Assembly: GCF_014646675.1 (NCBI RefSeq)
Contig: NZ_BMNS01000004.1
Coordinates: 224,094-288,093, forward strand
Length of the DNA: 64,000 bases
Origin: Lutibacter litoralis
GTDB lineage: Bacteria; Bacteroidota; Bacteroidia; Flavobacteriales; Flavobacteriaceae
Direction of reading: 5' to 3'
Position numbers and translations under genes: made by a program. The first letter of the stretch is position 1; every line of letters starts with the position of its first letter. Positions 55,032 to 62,887 of this stretch are shown in pieces. Under the pieces are notes generated by a model. It was not told where the DNA came from. It saw nothing but the letters and a program-made list of their open reading frames with translations, and did no database searches.

Positions 55032-55787
55032 ATGGCTAGACAAAATGGTATTATTAAACTAAAAGGTACTATCGGAGGTATTACCTTTTATAAAACTTCT
55101 GATGGAGATCTTGCGCGTGAAAAAGGCGGTGTAGATGCTTCCAGAATTGCAAACGATCCTGCGTTTCAAAGAACACGTGAAAATGGTTCTGAATTTGGAG
55201 CTGCAGGGAAAGGTGGAAAGATTGTGCGAAATGCTATTCGTATTCTTTTGCAAAATGCAAAAGATAAAAGAGTAGTCAGCAGATTGACAACCGACCTTTT
55301 AAAGGTGGTAAAAACAGACAGTGTAAATGATCGTGGTTCAAGAACTATTCAAGATGGGAATATGAGTTTAATTCAGGGGTTTGAATTTAACACTAATGGT
55401 AAATTAGGTTCTACCTTGTTTACTCCATCATTAAATGCTTTTGACCGTGTTTCTGGTGAAGCAACGGTAAGTATTGCTGCATTTGTACCAACAGTTAGAA
55501 TTGCTGCTCCTAATGGCACAACGCATTTTAAAGTGGTTACTGGTGTTGCTGAATTAGATTTTGATGCAGAAACCTCCACTTTTGAAAACGATGAAACTTC
55601 CATTTTACCGTATGATAGTGCAACTACGGCTGCTATTGATTTGAGTGCAACTATTACTGCAAATTCTGTCCTTCCTGTTATTCAGATTTTAGGAATTGAA
55701 TTTTATCAAGAGGTAAATGGTGCTATGTATCCGTTGAAAAATGGATCCTACAATGCACTATCAATTGTAAAAGTTGATACGGTATAG
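55032..55787 (+). CDS. Hypothetical protein of accessory four-gene cluster
   Basis: The 251-residue protein starts MARQNGIIKLKGTIGGITFYK and has RENGSEFGAAGKGGKIVRNAIRILLQNAKD in its N-terminal part. The rest is predicted beta-rich (TVSIAAFVPTVRIAAPNGTTHFKVV). It has no signal peptide or membrane helix. I do not recognise a named family. Its stop overlaps the GTG start of the DUF5675-like gene (TAGTG), so the two are translationally coupled. Phage-derived or secreted-structure roles are possible but not shown. Confidence 0.6.
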   Translation: MARQNGIIKLKGTIGGITFYKTSDGDLAREKGGVDASRIANDPAFQRTRENGSEFGAAGKGGKIVRNAIRILLQNAKDKRVVSRLTTDLLKVVKTDSVNDRGSRTIQDGNMSLIQGFEFNTNGKLGSTLFTPSLNAFDRVSGEATVSIAAFVPTVRIAAPNGTTHFKVVTGVAELDFDAETSTFENDETSILPYDSATTAAIDLSATITANSVLPVIQILGIEFYQEVNGAMYPLKNGSYNALSIVKVDTV

Positions 55788-56182
55788 TGGAACTTGTTTT
55801 ACATAGAACGTATTTTAAAGAGGGTACCAACGGTGCCCTTTTTATCAATCAACAATTTTTAGGTTTTACCATTGAATTGCCCTGGAAAGAAAATTTGAAA
55901 AGGGTGTCGTGTATTCCTGAAGGTGTGTATGAATTGAAGCCTCGTTATTCTGACAAGTTTAAACATCATTTAGTGTTGCAGAATGTACCTAAAAGAAGTT
56001 TGATTTTGATTCACCCAGCCAATGATGCCAACAAAGAATTACAAGGCTGTATTGCGCCAGTAAGTTCACTTATAGGGATTGCTAAAGGATTGCAATCTCG
56101 CATTGTATTTCAGAAAATACTTTCTAGTTGTTATCAGGCATTTGACCGAAAAGAAAAAGTAACCTTAACTATTAAAAACTAA
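55787..56182 (+). CDS. DUF5675-like protein
   Basis: The 131-residue product starts with GTG (VELVLHRTYFKEGTNGALFI), overlapping the previous stop by one base. FTIELPWKENLKRVSCIPEGVYELKPRYS, RSLILIHPANDANKELQGCIAPVS and a conserved-looking His and Cys fit DUF5675, a small family found next to phage-like or lysis-type genes. Its role is not established; a peptidoglycan-related fold has been proposed for such sequences, but I cannot confirm that here. It is followed 3 bp later by a small membrane protein gene. Confidence 0.65.
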   Translation: MELVLHRTYFKEGTNGALFINQQFLGFTIELPWKENLKRVSCIPEGVYELKPRYSDKFKHHLVLQNVPKRSLILIHPANDANKELQGCIAPVSSLIGIAKGLQSRIVFQKILSSCYQAFDRKEKVTLTIKN

Positions 56183-56185
56183 TTT

Positions 56186-56443
56186 ATGAAAATTACTGAA
56201 CGATATAAAAAACCAACTCCTACCTTTTTTAGAAAATTGAGAAATATTGGAATTGCATTGGCCGCAACTGGTGGTGCAATTATTGCAGTTCCTATTGCAT
56301 TGCCTGCAACCATTGTAACTATTGCAACTTATTTAACTGTTGCCGGAACTGTGGCGACTGCCGTAAGTCAGGCGGTGGTTTCTGATAATGACACTTCGAC
56401 AAGCTCAGTGCAAGCTTCTGACTTTGACCAAGACCAAGACTAA
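56186..56443 (+). CDS. Small membrane protein, 85 aa
   Basis: The protein has a basic N-terminus (MKITERYKKPTPTFFRKLRN) and about two hydrophobic segments (IGIALAATGGAIIAVPIALPATIV and ATYLTVAGTVATAVSQAVV). It ends in an acidic tail, SDFDQDQD. Lying between a DUF5675-like gene and another small membrane protein, it could be a holin-like component; that is inference from size and context. Confidence 0.6.
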   Translation: MKITERYKKPTPTFFRKLRNIGIALAATGGAIIAVPIALPATIVTIATYLTVAGTVATAVSQAVVSDNDTSTSSVQASDFDQDQD

Positions 56444-56448
56444 GATTT

Positions 56449-56622
56449 ATGCAACAAAATGATTTACAACTACGCTCTGGAATTGTTGGAGGCACTTTTC
56501 TCTCCACTATTTTAAATATCACTTTTAATGATATTGTTTTTACAATAATTATGGCTGTTATTGGGGCGGTTGTAAGTTTTGCTGTTTCTTGTTTGTTGCG
56601 GAGGTTGTTTTCAAAAAAATAA
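56449..56622 (+). CDS. Small membrane protein, 57 aa
   Basis: The frame MQQNDLQLRSGIVGGTFLST runs to TAA at 56622. It has two hydrophobic stretches (TILNITFNDIVFTIIMAVIG and AVVSFAVSCLL) and the basic tail RRLFSKK. It begins 5 bp after the previous stop and ends at a terminator, so it closes the four-gene cluster. The last 38 bp and the terminator are duplicated at about 57740-57815. No family is recognised. Confidence 0.6.
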   Translation: MQQNDLQLRSGIVGGTFLSTILNITFNDIVFTIIMAVIGAVVSFAVSCLLRRLFSKK

Positions 56623-56654
56623 AGCCTAGCTATTTTTAGCCAGGCTTTTTTTTA
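56623..56654 (+). terminator. Terminator of the four-gene accessory cluster
   Basis: AGCCTAGCTA (56623-56632) pairs with TAGCCAGGCT (56637-56646) with one mismatch, followed by a T-run. Confidence 0.85.
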
Positions 56655-56661
56655 ACGAGTT

Positions 56662-56776
56662 TTTATATGATTTGTGCGACTGGAAAATCGGAGATTTTTC
56701 TGCCGTAGCAAATCGTTTGTTGAATGTTTGTCGTTTGTACTAGTTCAAATTTAAGCATAAATTATATGAGGTGTTG
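56662..56776. repeat. Left flank repeat, copy 1
   Basis: The 115-bp sequence starts TTTTATATGATTTGTGCGAC and ends ATATGAGGTGTT. It is nearly identical to 59303-59417. Its ends, TATATGATTT and AAATTATATG, are imperfect inverted arms. Confidence 0.85.
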
Positions 56777-56855
56777 CAAAATGTTATTTTTTAATCGTGT
56801 TAATCTATTTTCTTAAATTGTACTGTTTGAACTTTTAAATCTTTGTAATTTTGAT

Positions 56856-57210
56856 AAAATCTGGAATTTGTCATTTTAGTATTAATTTGTCTAAAAAACT
56901 TTCCCGGTTCAATTCTCAAATCGTACGTTTTAATGATTTTTTCCAATTTCATTGCTCAATCCCGATTCAATTATTAAAATCTGAGATTTGTCAATTTAGT
57001 TTTATTTTGTCTTAAAAACTTTTTCCGTTTCAATTCTTAAATCGTGCGTTTTAATAAGTTTTTCCAATTTCATTGCTCAATTCCGATTCAATTATTAAAA
57101 TCTGGAATTTGTCGGTTTAGTTTAATTTATCTTAAAAACTATTTCCGATTTCAATGCTCAAATCCGCAATTGTGCTAAAATCTAACCGATTCAATTTTCA
57201 ATCCGATAGA
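56856..57210. repeat. 120-bp minisatellite
   Basis: Units starting AAAATCTGGAATTTGTC at 56856, AAAATCTGAGATTTGTC at 56976 and AAAATCTGGAATTTGTC at 57097 (period 120-121 bp) contain ATTGCTCAAT and CCGATTCAATTATT blocks. The third unit is partial. It occupies most of cassette 1. Confidence 0.8.
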
Positions 57211-57300
57211 GTAGAAGTCAAACTGAAGTTTGTCGAGCAACAAAAATTTTACTTTTAAAGAACTTTTATCGTGCAAAACGTAATTTCGGTAATATTTTGC

Positions 57301-57735
57301 AACTTGTTATATACATTATTTTTTCTCTTTTATTCCTTAATAAATAAAGGTTAAAAGTAATTTTAGATTATATTATCATTTGTTGAAATTGCAATTTTTT
57401 CAATGTACTAATTTAACAAAAAAGAGTTTAAAAAATATAGTTGTTGATAATTTAAAATAATATTAAATATAGTATGTGTTATTTTGGTATTATTGCCATT
57501 TTATAAACTAGGAATGAGATCCCCAGTCAAGCTGAGGATGACGTTTCAAAATTTATAATCTTGACTATTAAATTTTCTTTTTTGGATACCTCAATCATAT
57601 GTTTGTTCCTTTACTTTTTCCATCCCAAAAGGCAATTAAGGCATCGGCATATTTTGCCATTTGTTCGTTGCGTTTTGGATCTACAGCTTTTTAGTATGAT
57701 TTCTAATCTGTAGGAAATTTTGTTGATTGATTATT
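57301..57735. repeat. Right flank repeat, copy 1
   Basis: From AACTTGTTATATACATTATT onward, this 430-bp segment is a diverged duplicate of 60305-60736, including the end of the DUF2493 gene. Confidence 0.85.
57560..57735 (-). pseudogene. Truncated DUF2493 (SLOG) gene fragment
   Basis: The minus strand encodes the C-terminal part of the DUF2493 protein found intact at 60532. A one-base deletion (CATATGTTTGTTCC versus CATATGTTTAGTTCC) shifts the frame, and the homology breaks off near 57735. Confidence 0.75.
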
Positions 57736-57787
57736 AACCTCCATTTTTTTGTTTCTTGTTTGTTACGGAGGTTGTTTTCAAAAAAAT

Positions 57788-57815
57788 AAAGCCTAGCTAT
57801 TTTTAGCCAGGCTTT
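57788..57815 (+). terminator. Duplicate of the 56623 terminator
   Basis: AGCCTAGCTATTTTTAGCCA and the following GGCTTTTA repeat the 56623 terminator, together with about 30 bp upstream that come from the end of the 57-aa gene. It has no gene of its own in front. Confidence 0.6.
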
Positions 57816-57903
57816 TATTAAGCATTTAATTTTATATAGGGTTATGCATTGGTTTTTATTTCTATAGTTATAATTAAACTTTTTGTGAAAATTATTTAAT
57901 TAA

Positions 57904-58500
57904 TTATAAAAATACTGAAAACCCAATATTAGCTGCGAAATTTCCTTGTTTTTGTACAAAATCAGAATCATCACTATTCTTTAGATTAGCCATAGTATAT
58001 GATAGTCCGAAATTCAAAGAAACATAATCATTTATAAAATAAGCAGCTCCTCCTCCAAAATTTAAAGCAAGCCCACTCATTTTATCTTCATCACTACCTC
58101 CATCATAACTATATTTTTCTTTTGCAGACATTAGGCCAGCTCCTACTTGTAATAAAGGTTTGAATTGACCCTCTACAGGAAAATAATACAATGCTGTTGG
58201 TAATAACATTGTAGAAGTAACTGTATATTTATCTCCATAATCTTTTTGAGTGGTAGAAGAAAAATTAGCAGATAATCCAACAGCCAAATTGTCCATTACA
58301 AAATAACCTATAGAAGGCATAATAGAAAATGAACTTTGAGTAACATCACCTAATGATTGTCCGTCATATTCATAATCAATATTACTACTGATGAATTGTA
58401 ACCCTGTTGCCCCTGATAATACAAATTTACCTTGTTCGGTTTGTGCAAAAATAACATTCGTAAAAGCTAATGTAATTGCTAAAAAAAATACTTTTTTCAT
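57904..58500 (-). CDS. Outer-membrane beta-barrel protein
   Basis: The 198-residue protein has a signal peptide (MKKVFFLAITLAFTNVIFAQ). Alternating aromatic/Gly-rich strands follow (FSIMPSIGYFVMDNLAVGLS, YYFPVEGQFKPLLQVGAGL, YVSLNFGLSYTMANL), ending in VFL, typical of small OmpA/porin-family eight-stranded barrels. The function is unknown. It lies in the accessory region between repeated cassette flanks. Confidence 0.85.
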   Translation of the reverse strand: MKKVFFLAITLAFTNVIFAQTEQGKFVLSGATGLQFISSNIDYEYDGQSLGDVTQSSFSIMPSIGYFVMDNLAVGLSANFSSTTQKDYGDKYTVTSTMLLPTALYYFPVEGQFKPLLQVGAGLMSAKEKYSYDGGSDEDKMSGLALNFGGGAAYFINDYVSLNFGLSYTMANLKNSDDSDFVQKQGNFAANIGFSVFL

Positions 58501-58606
58501 AATAATTTATTGTGTTTAAAATTTCCTACTCTTTGGATTTTCGGATTTCTCCCCGTTTTTTATAGTAGTTTCTGGATTCTACTTTTTTATTTAGAATGAT
58601 TAAGTT

Positions 58607-58718
58607 AGTTTGGTTTCAAGGCAACTTGTGCATAGCTGTTTAGGCTATGAGTAGTTGCGCGGGTTAGCACTTAATTTTACAAGTACAAACCAAACTGAAA
58701 ATCCGCGAGGATTTTCAG
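58607..58718. other. attC-like hairpin inside a larger inverted repeat
   Basis: GCAACT (58621-58626) pairs with AGTTGC (58653-58658) and CATAGC (58631-58636) with GCTATG (58644-58649), leaving asymmetric unpaired bases between. This is the look of a folded integron attC site. The whole is enclosed by AGTTTGGTTT (58607-58616) and AAACCAAACT (58687-58696). A perfect hairpin CTGAAAATCC-GCGA-GGATTTTCAG (58695-58718) follows. Confidence 0.5.
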
Positions 58719-58768
58719 AAGTAGGCGAGAACAAGCAATTACTTATAGCCATTGTTGTAAAGCGTTTT

Positions 58769-59275
58769 TTATTCAATTAGTTTTTGCTTTTTCGGTTTAA
58801 TTGTAATTTCATTATGTAAGTTTGGAAAATACTTAAGCATTGTTTCTTTATCTTTTCCAGAAGTATCAATAAAAGTCCAATTTTGTCCATCGTCATTCGA
58901 TATTCCAATTAAGGTGTATTCAGATTCTATTTTTCCACGAGGTGTTTTCATAACAATTACCTGAGTCAAAGCGCATTGTAATTCATTTTCTTTTTTTAAG
59001 AATTCAGAAGGGTTTTTGAAATTTAAATCAGTGAAAGAGAAACCATCACTTTTCATTTTATTCATTCCTTGTTTGGTAGCTTTCACCATATTAGATTTTC
59101 CACCCATCATTTCGATAATTTTTGGGTAGGTGAAATCGGCAAAGTTCTCATAATCTTCAGCAAGAAAGAATTTTTTCATTTCTCCAAGTTGAGAATTTAA
59201 ATTTTTGTTTTCAGTTTGAGAAAACCCAAAAGTTGAGTTAATAATTAGAATTAATATCCAAATTTTCTTATTCAT
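58769..59275 (-). CDS. Hypothetical secreted protein
   Basis: I start at the ATG at 59275 (MNKKIWILILIINSTFGFSQ, a signal peptide), giving 168 residues. The earlier ATG at 59353 lies in the left flank repeat. The body (EDYENFADFTYPKIIEMMGG, LIGISNDDGQNWTFIDTSGKDKE) could adopt a cystatin/SnoaL-like fold, but I recognise no family. It is inside the cassette-like region, so it may be mobile cargo. Confidence 0.6.
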   Translation of the reverse strand: MNKKIWILILIINSTFGFSQTENKNLNSQLGEMKKFFLAEDYENFADFTYPKIIEMMGGKSNMVKATKQGMNKMKSDGFSFTDLNFKNPSEFLKKENELQCALTQVIVMKTPRGKIESEYTLIGISNDDGQNWTFIDTSGKDKETMLKYFPNLHNEITIKPKKQKLIE

Positions 59276-59302
59276 AAAGTTTGTCTTAAATGTTTTACGT
59301 GA

Positions 59303-59417
59303 TTTTATATGATTTGTGCGACTGGAAAATCGGAGATTTTTCTGCCGTAGCAAATCGTTAGTTGAATGTTTGTCGTTTGTGTTAGTTCAAATGCAAGCAT
59401 AAATTATATGAGGTGTT
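59303..59417. repeat. Left flank repeat, copy 2
   Basis: It is near-identical to 56662-56776 (differences around ATCGTTAGTTG and TGTTAGTTCAAATGCAAG). It directly precedes the FRG-gene cassette, whose first bases are AGCTGCC. Confidence 0.85.
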
Positions 59418-59448
59418 AGCTGCCGTTTTTAAACAGGTATTTTAGATT

Positions 59449-60276
59449 TTATTCTTTTGTTGAATATACATCAAATGTGTTTTTAAGAGATTTGAAAAAA
59501 CCATCTAAATCTGGAAATAATGTTGAGTGATTTATATTCATTCTATTTAAATCTTTAAGAATTTCCATTTTCCACTTTATAGGAATCTTGATTTTATACA
59601 TTGGAGAATAATCTGTTTTTTTTGTAATGGAAAAATTAGAAAGTAAGTTTGTTTCAAAATTAGAGTTTATATCACCTTGGCATAAAAATACTCCTTGTTG
59701 TCTTATCAATCTCTCAAAAAAAGAAAAAGGTAGTACCAGTTCCACAAATGGAAATTGTCTTTCTCCTAAAATTAATTTATCAAAAACATTATCTGTGATT
59801 AGGCCATCAGAATACTTATATTCATTCACTTGATCGCTATCATCATCCCATTTCGAAACGAAAAGTGAATGAGATGATCTTTGTAAATCCATATAATTTA
59901 TAGCATATATTGAGCAAAAATCTTTTGAAGAATCAATTGCGAAAAAAGATGCTACATACGGTGATGTCGTAAAATCCAACAATCTAGTTGGTGCTCCGTG
60001 ATGTTGCATAAGAGATACTATTTGAAAATTCGAACTTATCAAGTGTGGCTTATTATAATGCCATTCTGTATGACGCTTAAACTCTCTAATCATATAACTT
60101 TCATAATCTCTTTTGTATTCTGAATTATTATTTTTAATTTCTATTCTGTCCATAGTAGTCACTAGGTCCATTTTGTAATCTGATTGACCTCTAAAGCACC
60201 AATCTGTATTTAATTCACATAAGAAACTTTTTAGTTTATTCCAGCTGTTAAATTCTATTTCTTTAAATAATTTCAT
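59449..60276 (-). CDS. FRG-domain protein
   Basis: The 275-residue protein has the FRG signature WCFRGQSDYKMDLVTTMDR near the N-terminus and HHGAPTRLLDFTTSPYVASFF around residue 100, a domain named for its Phe-Arg-Gly. FRG proteins are of unknown biochemical function and are often carried by mobile or defence-associated DNA. It has no signal peptide or membrane helix. It occupies cassette 2 alone, between AGCTGCC and GGCAGCT ends, on the minus strand. Confidence 0.85.
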   Translation of the reverse strand: MKLFKEIEFNSWNKLKSFLCELNTDWCFRGQSDYKMDLVTTMDRIEIKNNNSEYKRDYESYMIREFKRHTEWHYNKPHLISSNFQIVSLMQHHGAPTRLLDFTTSPYVASFFAIDSSKDFCSIYAINYMDLQRSSHSLFVSKWDDDSDQVNEYKYSDGLITDNVFDKLILGERQFPFVELVLPFSFFERLIRQQGVFLCQGDINSNFETNLLSNFSITKKTDYSPMYKIKIPIKWKMEILKDLNRMNINHSTLFPDLDGFFKSLKNTFDVYSTKE

Positions 60277-60304
60277 AGTTTACTTATCAATCTTAATGGC
60301 AGCT

Positions 60305-60736
60305 AACTTGTTATATACATTGTTTTTTCTCTTTTACCCCTTAATAAATAGAGTTTAAAAGTAGATTTAGATTATTTTATTATTTGTTGAAATTGCAATT
60401 TTTTTAAAAGCACTAATTTAATAAAAAAGTGATTAAAAAATATGGTTGTTGTTAATTTAAAATAATATTAAATACAGTATGTGTTATTTTGGTATTATTG
60501 CCATTTTATAAACTAGGATTGAGATCCCCAGTCAAGCTGAGGATGACGTTAAAAAATTTATAATCTTAACTATTAAATTTTCTTTTTTGGATACCTCAAT
60601 CATATGTTTAGTTCCTTTACTTTTCCCATCCCAAAAGGCAATTAATGCGTCAGCATAATTTGCCATTTGTTCGTTGCGTTTTGGTCCTGCAGCTCTTCCA
60701 AAGCTTTTCCAATCTGCAGGGAATTTTGTTAATCGA
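60305..60736. repeat. Right flank repeat, copy 2
   Basis: It runs from AACTTGTTATATACATTG through the 3' part of the intact DUF2493 gene and matches 57301-57735 with scattered changes. GATCCCCAGTCAAGCTGAGG, shared by both copies, also looks like a dispersed flavobacterial repeat. Confidence 0.85.
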
Positions 60737-60900
60737 AATCCTTTTTCAGTTGCGTATTGTTCACCAAGTAAGTCGGCTCCTTTGTAGTAAGCTCCAGTTA
60801 CAATTTCAACATCTGTTTGATCCTGGAGAATGTTGTCGCAAATTTCATGTAGTTTTTTGTAGTCGGTGAAGGTTCGGCTTCCGGCAATAATAATTTTCAT
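60532..60900 (-). CDS. DUF2493 (SLOG-like, YspA-type) protein
   Basis: Starting at the ATG at 60900 (MKIIIAGSRTFTDYKKLHEI) gives 122 residues; the upstream ATG at 60939 lacks support. The Rossmann-like GSRTF, GAYYKGADLLGEQYA, FPADWKSFGRAAGPKRNEQM and ALIAFWDGKSKGTKHMI are typical of DUF2493 in the SLOG nucleotide-binding superfamily. Such proteins are thought to sense or process nucleotide derivatives. A frameshifted truncated copy is at 57560. The gene lies in the right flank repeat. Confidence 0.85.
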   Translation of the reverse strand: MKIIIAGSRTFTDYKKLHEICDNILQDQTDVEIVTGAYYKGADLLGEQYATEKGFRLTKFPADWKSFGRAAGPKRNEQMANYADALIAFWDGKSKGTKHMIEVSKKENLIVKIINFLTSSSA

Positions 60901-60920
60901 ACGGTGTTTTCGTTTAATGA

Positions 60921-60948
60921 TAGTGAGATCCTGAATCAAGTTCAGGAT
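60921..60948. repeat. Hairpin repeat (ATCCTGAA...TTCAGGAT)
   Basis: ATCCTGAATCAAGTTCAGGAT is a 21-bp stem with 8-bp arms around TCAAG, of the kind dispersed in Bacteroidota intergenic regions. GCTCACTTCGACTGCGCTCA at about 60972 is a second such element. Confidence 0.55.
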
Positions 60949-61028
60949 GACTGTTTGGCTCTTATTAAATGCCTAGCTCACTTCGACTGCGCTCAGTGTG
61001 ACGGCCAGGCATTTTGCTTGTTATTTTT

Positions 61029-61433
61029 TTAGGACCTCAACAAGGTAATTTTTAATTGCTTGATTGCTGATAGTTGTTGTTTTAGGTTTTCTTCAAAAAC
61101 ATTGATTTTTTTTAGCTTTTCAACTTTCATTTGCCATTGTTGCTCCTGGTTGTTTTGGAGTGCTTCATTGATTACTTTTTTAGCATCTGAAATACATATA
61201 AATGGGATAACACTTCCTTTTAGATAATAGCTGAAGTATTGACCTGTTTTAAGTGATAAGCACAAGTAATACAAGGATTCCCGGGTAGGTTCTGCAGCTG
61301 TTGTAATCACAAAACAGTTTGGACAAGGCTGGTTCATCGGTCTGCCGCTGTTTAGGCCTTTCGATAAGATAAAAAAGTGCGGTGTGTTGTAGGTTCTTCC
61401 TGGTTGGTGGGTTTTGATTTCATAAGTTGACAT
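61029..61433 (-). CDS. DUF6943-like protein of Bacteroidota conjugative elements
   Basis: I start at the ATG at 61433 (MSTYEIKTHQPGRTYNTPHF), giving 134 residues; the longer frame to 61556 has an implausible N-terminus. FFILSKGLNSGRPMNQPCPNC, LYYLCLSLKTGQYFSYYLKGSVIPF and a C-terminal coiled-coil-like stretch (VEKLKKINVFEENLKQQL) fit a small family (DUF6943, from memory) usually found in integrative and conjugative elements. Its function is unknown. Confidence 0.65.
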   Translation of the reverse strand: MSTYEIKTHQPGRTYNTPHFFILSKGLNSGRPMNQPCPNCFVITTAAEPTRESLYYLCLSLKTGQYFSYYLKGSVIPFICISDAKKVINEALQNNQEQQWQMKVEKLKKINVFEENLKQQLSAIKQLKITLLRS

Positions 61434-62887
61434 AGGTACGCAATTAAAGTTATGCTTCACTGCGTTCCGCATATTAAATTTTGAAAACAAAAAGTTGAAA
61501 AGAAAAAAGATAAAAAAAGAAAGCAGCAGGTTTTGATGCGAGGCAAAGGCTGTCAAGTTTTTTGAGAAAAATACAACCTGAGTTTTTATAAAAAATCGGA
61601 GACGAACAATTGTGAGGTGGAGATTTTTTTCAAAACCCAGAGGGCTTGAACTTTATAGACTTTAAGCAATTGATAAAGGGAGCATTCTAATTTTGCTGTC
61701 TTTTTTTATTTTTTTTGAAGTAGGATTATAATATTGTACGAAAAGTAAAAAACCAAAGCCATTGCCTTGAAGGATACAGTCCAACAGGAACTACACTTTG
61801 GTTAATGTTACCCATCACAAGGGATTATTAATCCAATGCTGAAATAACGTTACTAAAATAAGAAAAAAGTTTGTTTCGCAGGTAATCGCACGACAAATGC
61901 GATAGCATTTAGGCGAGCCGCCAGGCGAGTTGAACGAAGGGTGTTGGGGCAAAAGCACGTTGCTTTTTCAGCATAAGTGCGTGCAACAACTACGTGGTAC
62001 ACGCAGGGTTGGCGCTGTTTTTGCTTACTTTTTTTTGTAATCAAATGTATGAGGTGGAAAAGGCAAGTGCAAGCTATTGAGTGAAGAATGCAGCGTGCTG
62101 TGCACTTCGCTTTTGGTTAGTATCTACTTGTTTTAAATTGTTGGTTAGATTGGATGCTAATTATTAATGCTGTTGGATTAGCGAAGTGCCAAAACGAGAA
62201 ATGATGAACGAAATATCTTGCTCTTGTGTGTGTTTGCAATATGGTTTAAGCCCTAAGAAGTTGTATTACCATATATCAAAGATGATTTGATACGCGATAA
62301 ACCGTTCCCCGCTTTCGCGAGGACAAGGGTTAAATTATATGCAAAATGGATTTTTCTATTTCTGAAGTAAGTACTGCAAAAACTGTGACAACCCGATTAG
62401 CCCGGAGTGAGCAGCAGGCGAGCCAAAATTATGAAACAGCGGTTGTACCCAATAAAATGTCTTGCGTAGCAAAACATTAGAGGGTTTGGGTGCAAAAAAT
62501 AGCTGTGGGTGAGGAATGCGTGTAGTGTGTGAAATAAAATAAGTGAGTGCGCTGCAATGAGCACCCACTGGAGCACAAATTGTAGTGCAACGAACGGCAA
62601 GTACAAATACGACAAAGGAGTGTTTTTAATTGTATTTTATGAAACAAAACGGAGCAATTGACGAACACCTTATTACCTGCACGGATGTTTGTGATTTGTA
62701 CTGTATATCCTAATGGAAACGAATTTCAGAGAGCGCAAAGGCAGAGATAAGTACTGACTGAAAGGAAGTTCTTATGCGTGTGAATTGAAAGCTGTATGTA
62801 GTGAAATGTAATGAAACGGAATACTGCTGGAGATGGAGCCATTATTTATAACACAATGGCAACTAAAATGAAAAAATGGATCTTAAA
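61434..62887. other. 1.45-kb non-coding stretch, probable integrative-element remnant
   Basis: No convincing gene is seen. Several short frames on the minus strand around 61853-62668 overlap one another and lack good starts. The stretch is locally richer in G and C than its neighbours, for example around 61880-62010. It sits beside the DUF6943-like gene, which suggests leftover backbone of an integrative element; that is inference. Confidence 0.4.

Larger units (their letters stand above)
56655..57903. other. 1.25-kb non-coding region: cassette 1 and duplicated flanks
   Basis: The region holds a 115-bp left flank (56662-56776), a gene-less cassette (56777-57300) with a 120-bp minisatellite and a right flank (57301-57735). 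The right flank includes a truncated DUF2493 gene. A duplicate of a terminator follows. The flanks recur at 59303-59417 and 60305-60736. Confidence 0.6.

Noticed and set aside
56662-57735. CRISPR-like array
   Set aside because: Repeat units are 120 bp with no spacers of uniform length, so this is a minisatellite.
61853-62044. 63-aa frame on the minus strand
   Set aside because: It looks coding-like but overlaps a non-coding stretch with no start signal or family; similar frames are often spurious in mobile-element DNA.
62356-62668. Three overlapping short frames on the minus strand
   Set aside because: They overlap one another, have no family, and lie in a low-complexity non-coding stretch.
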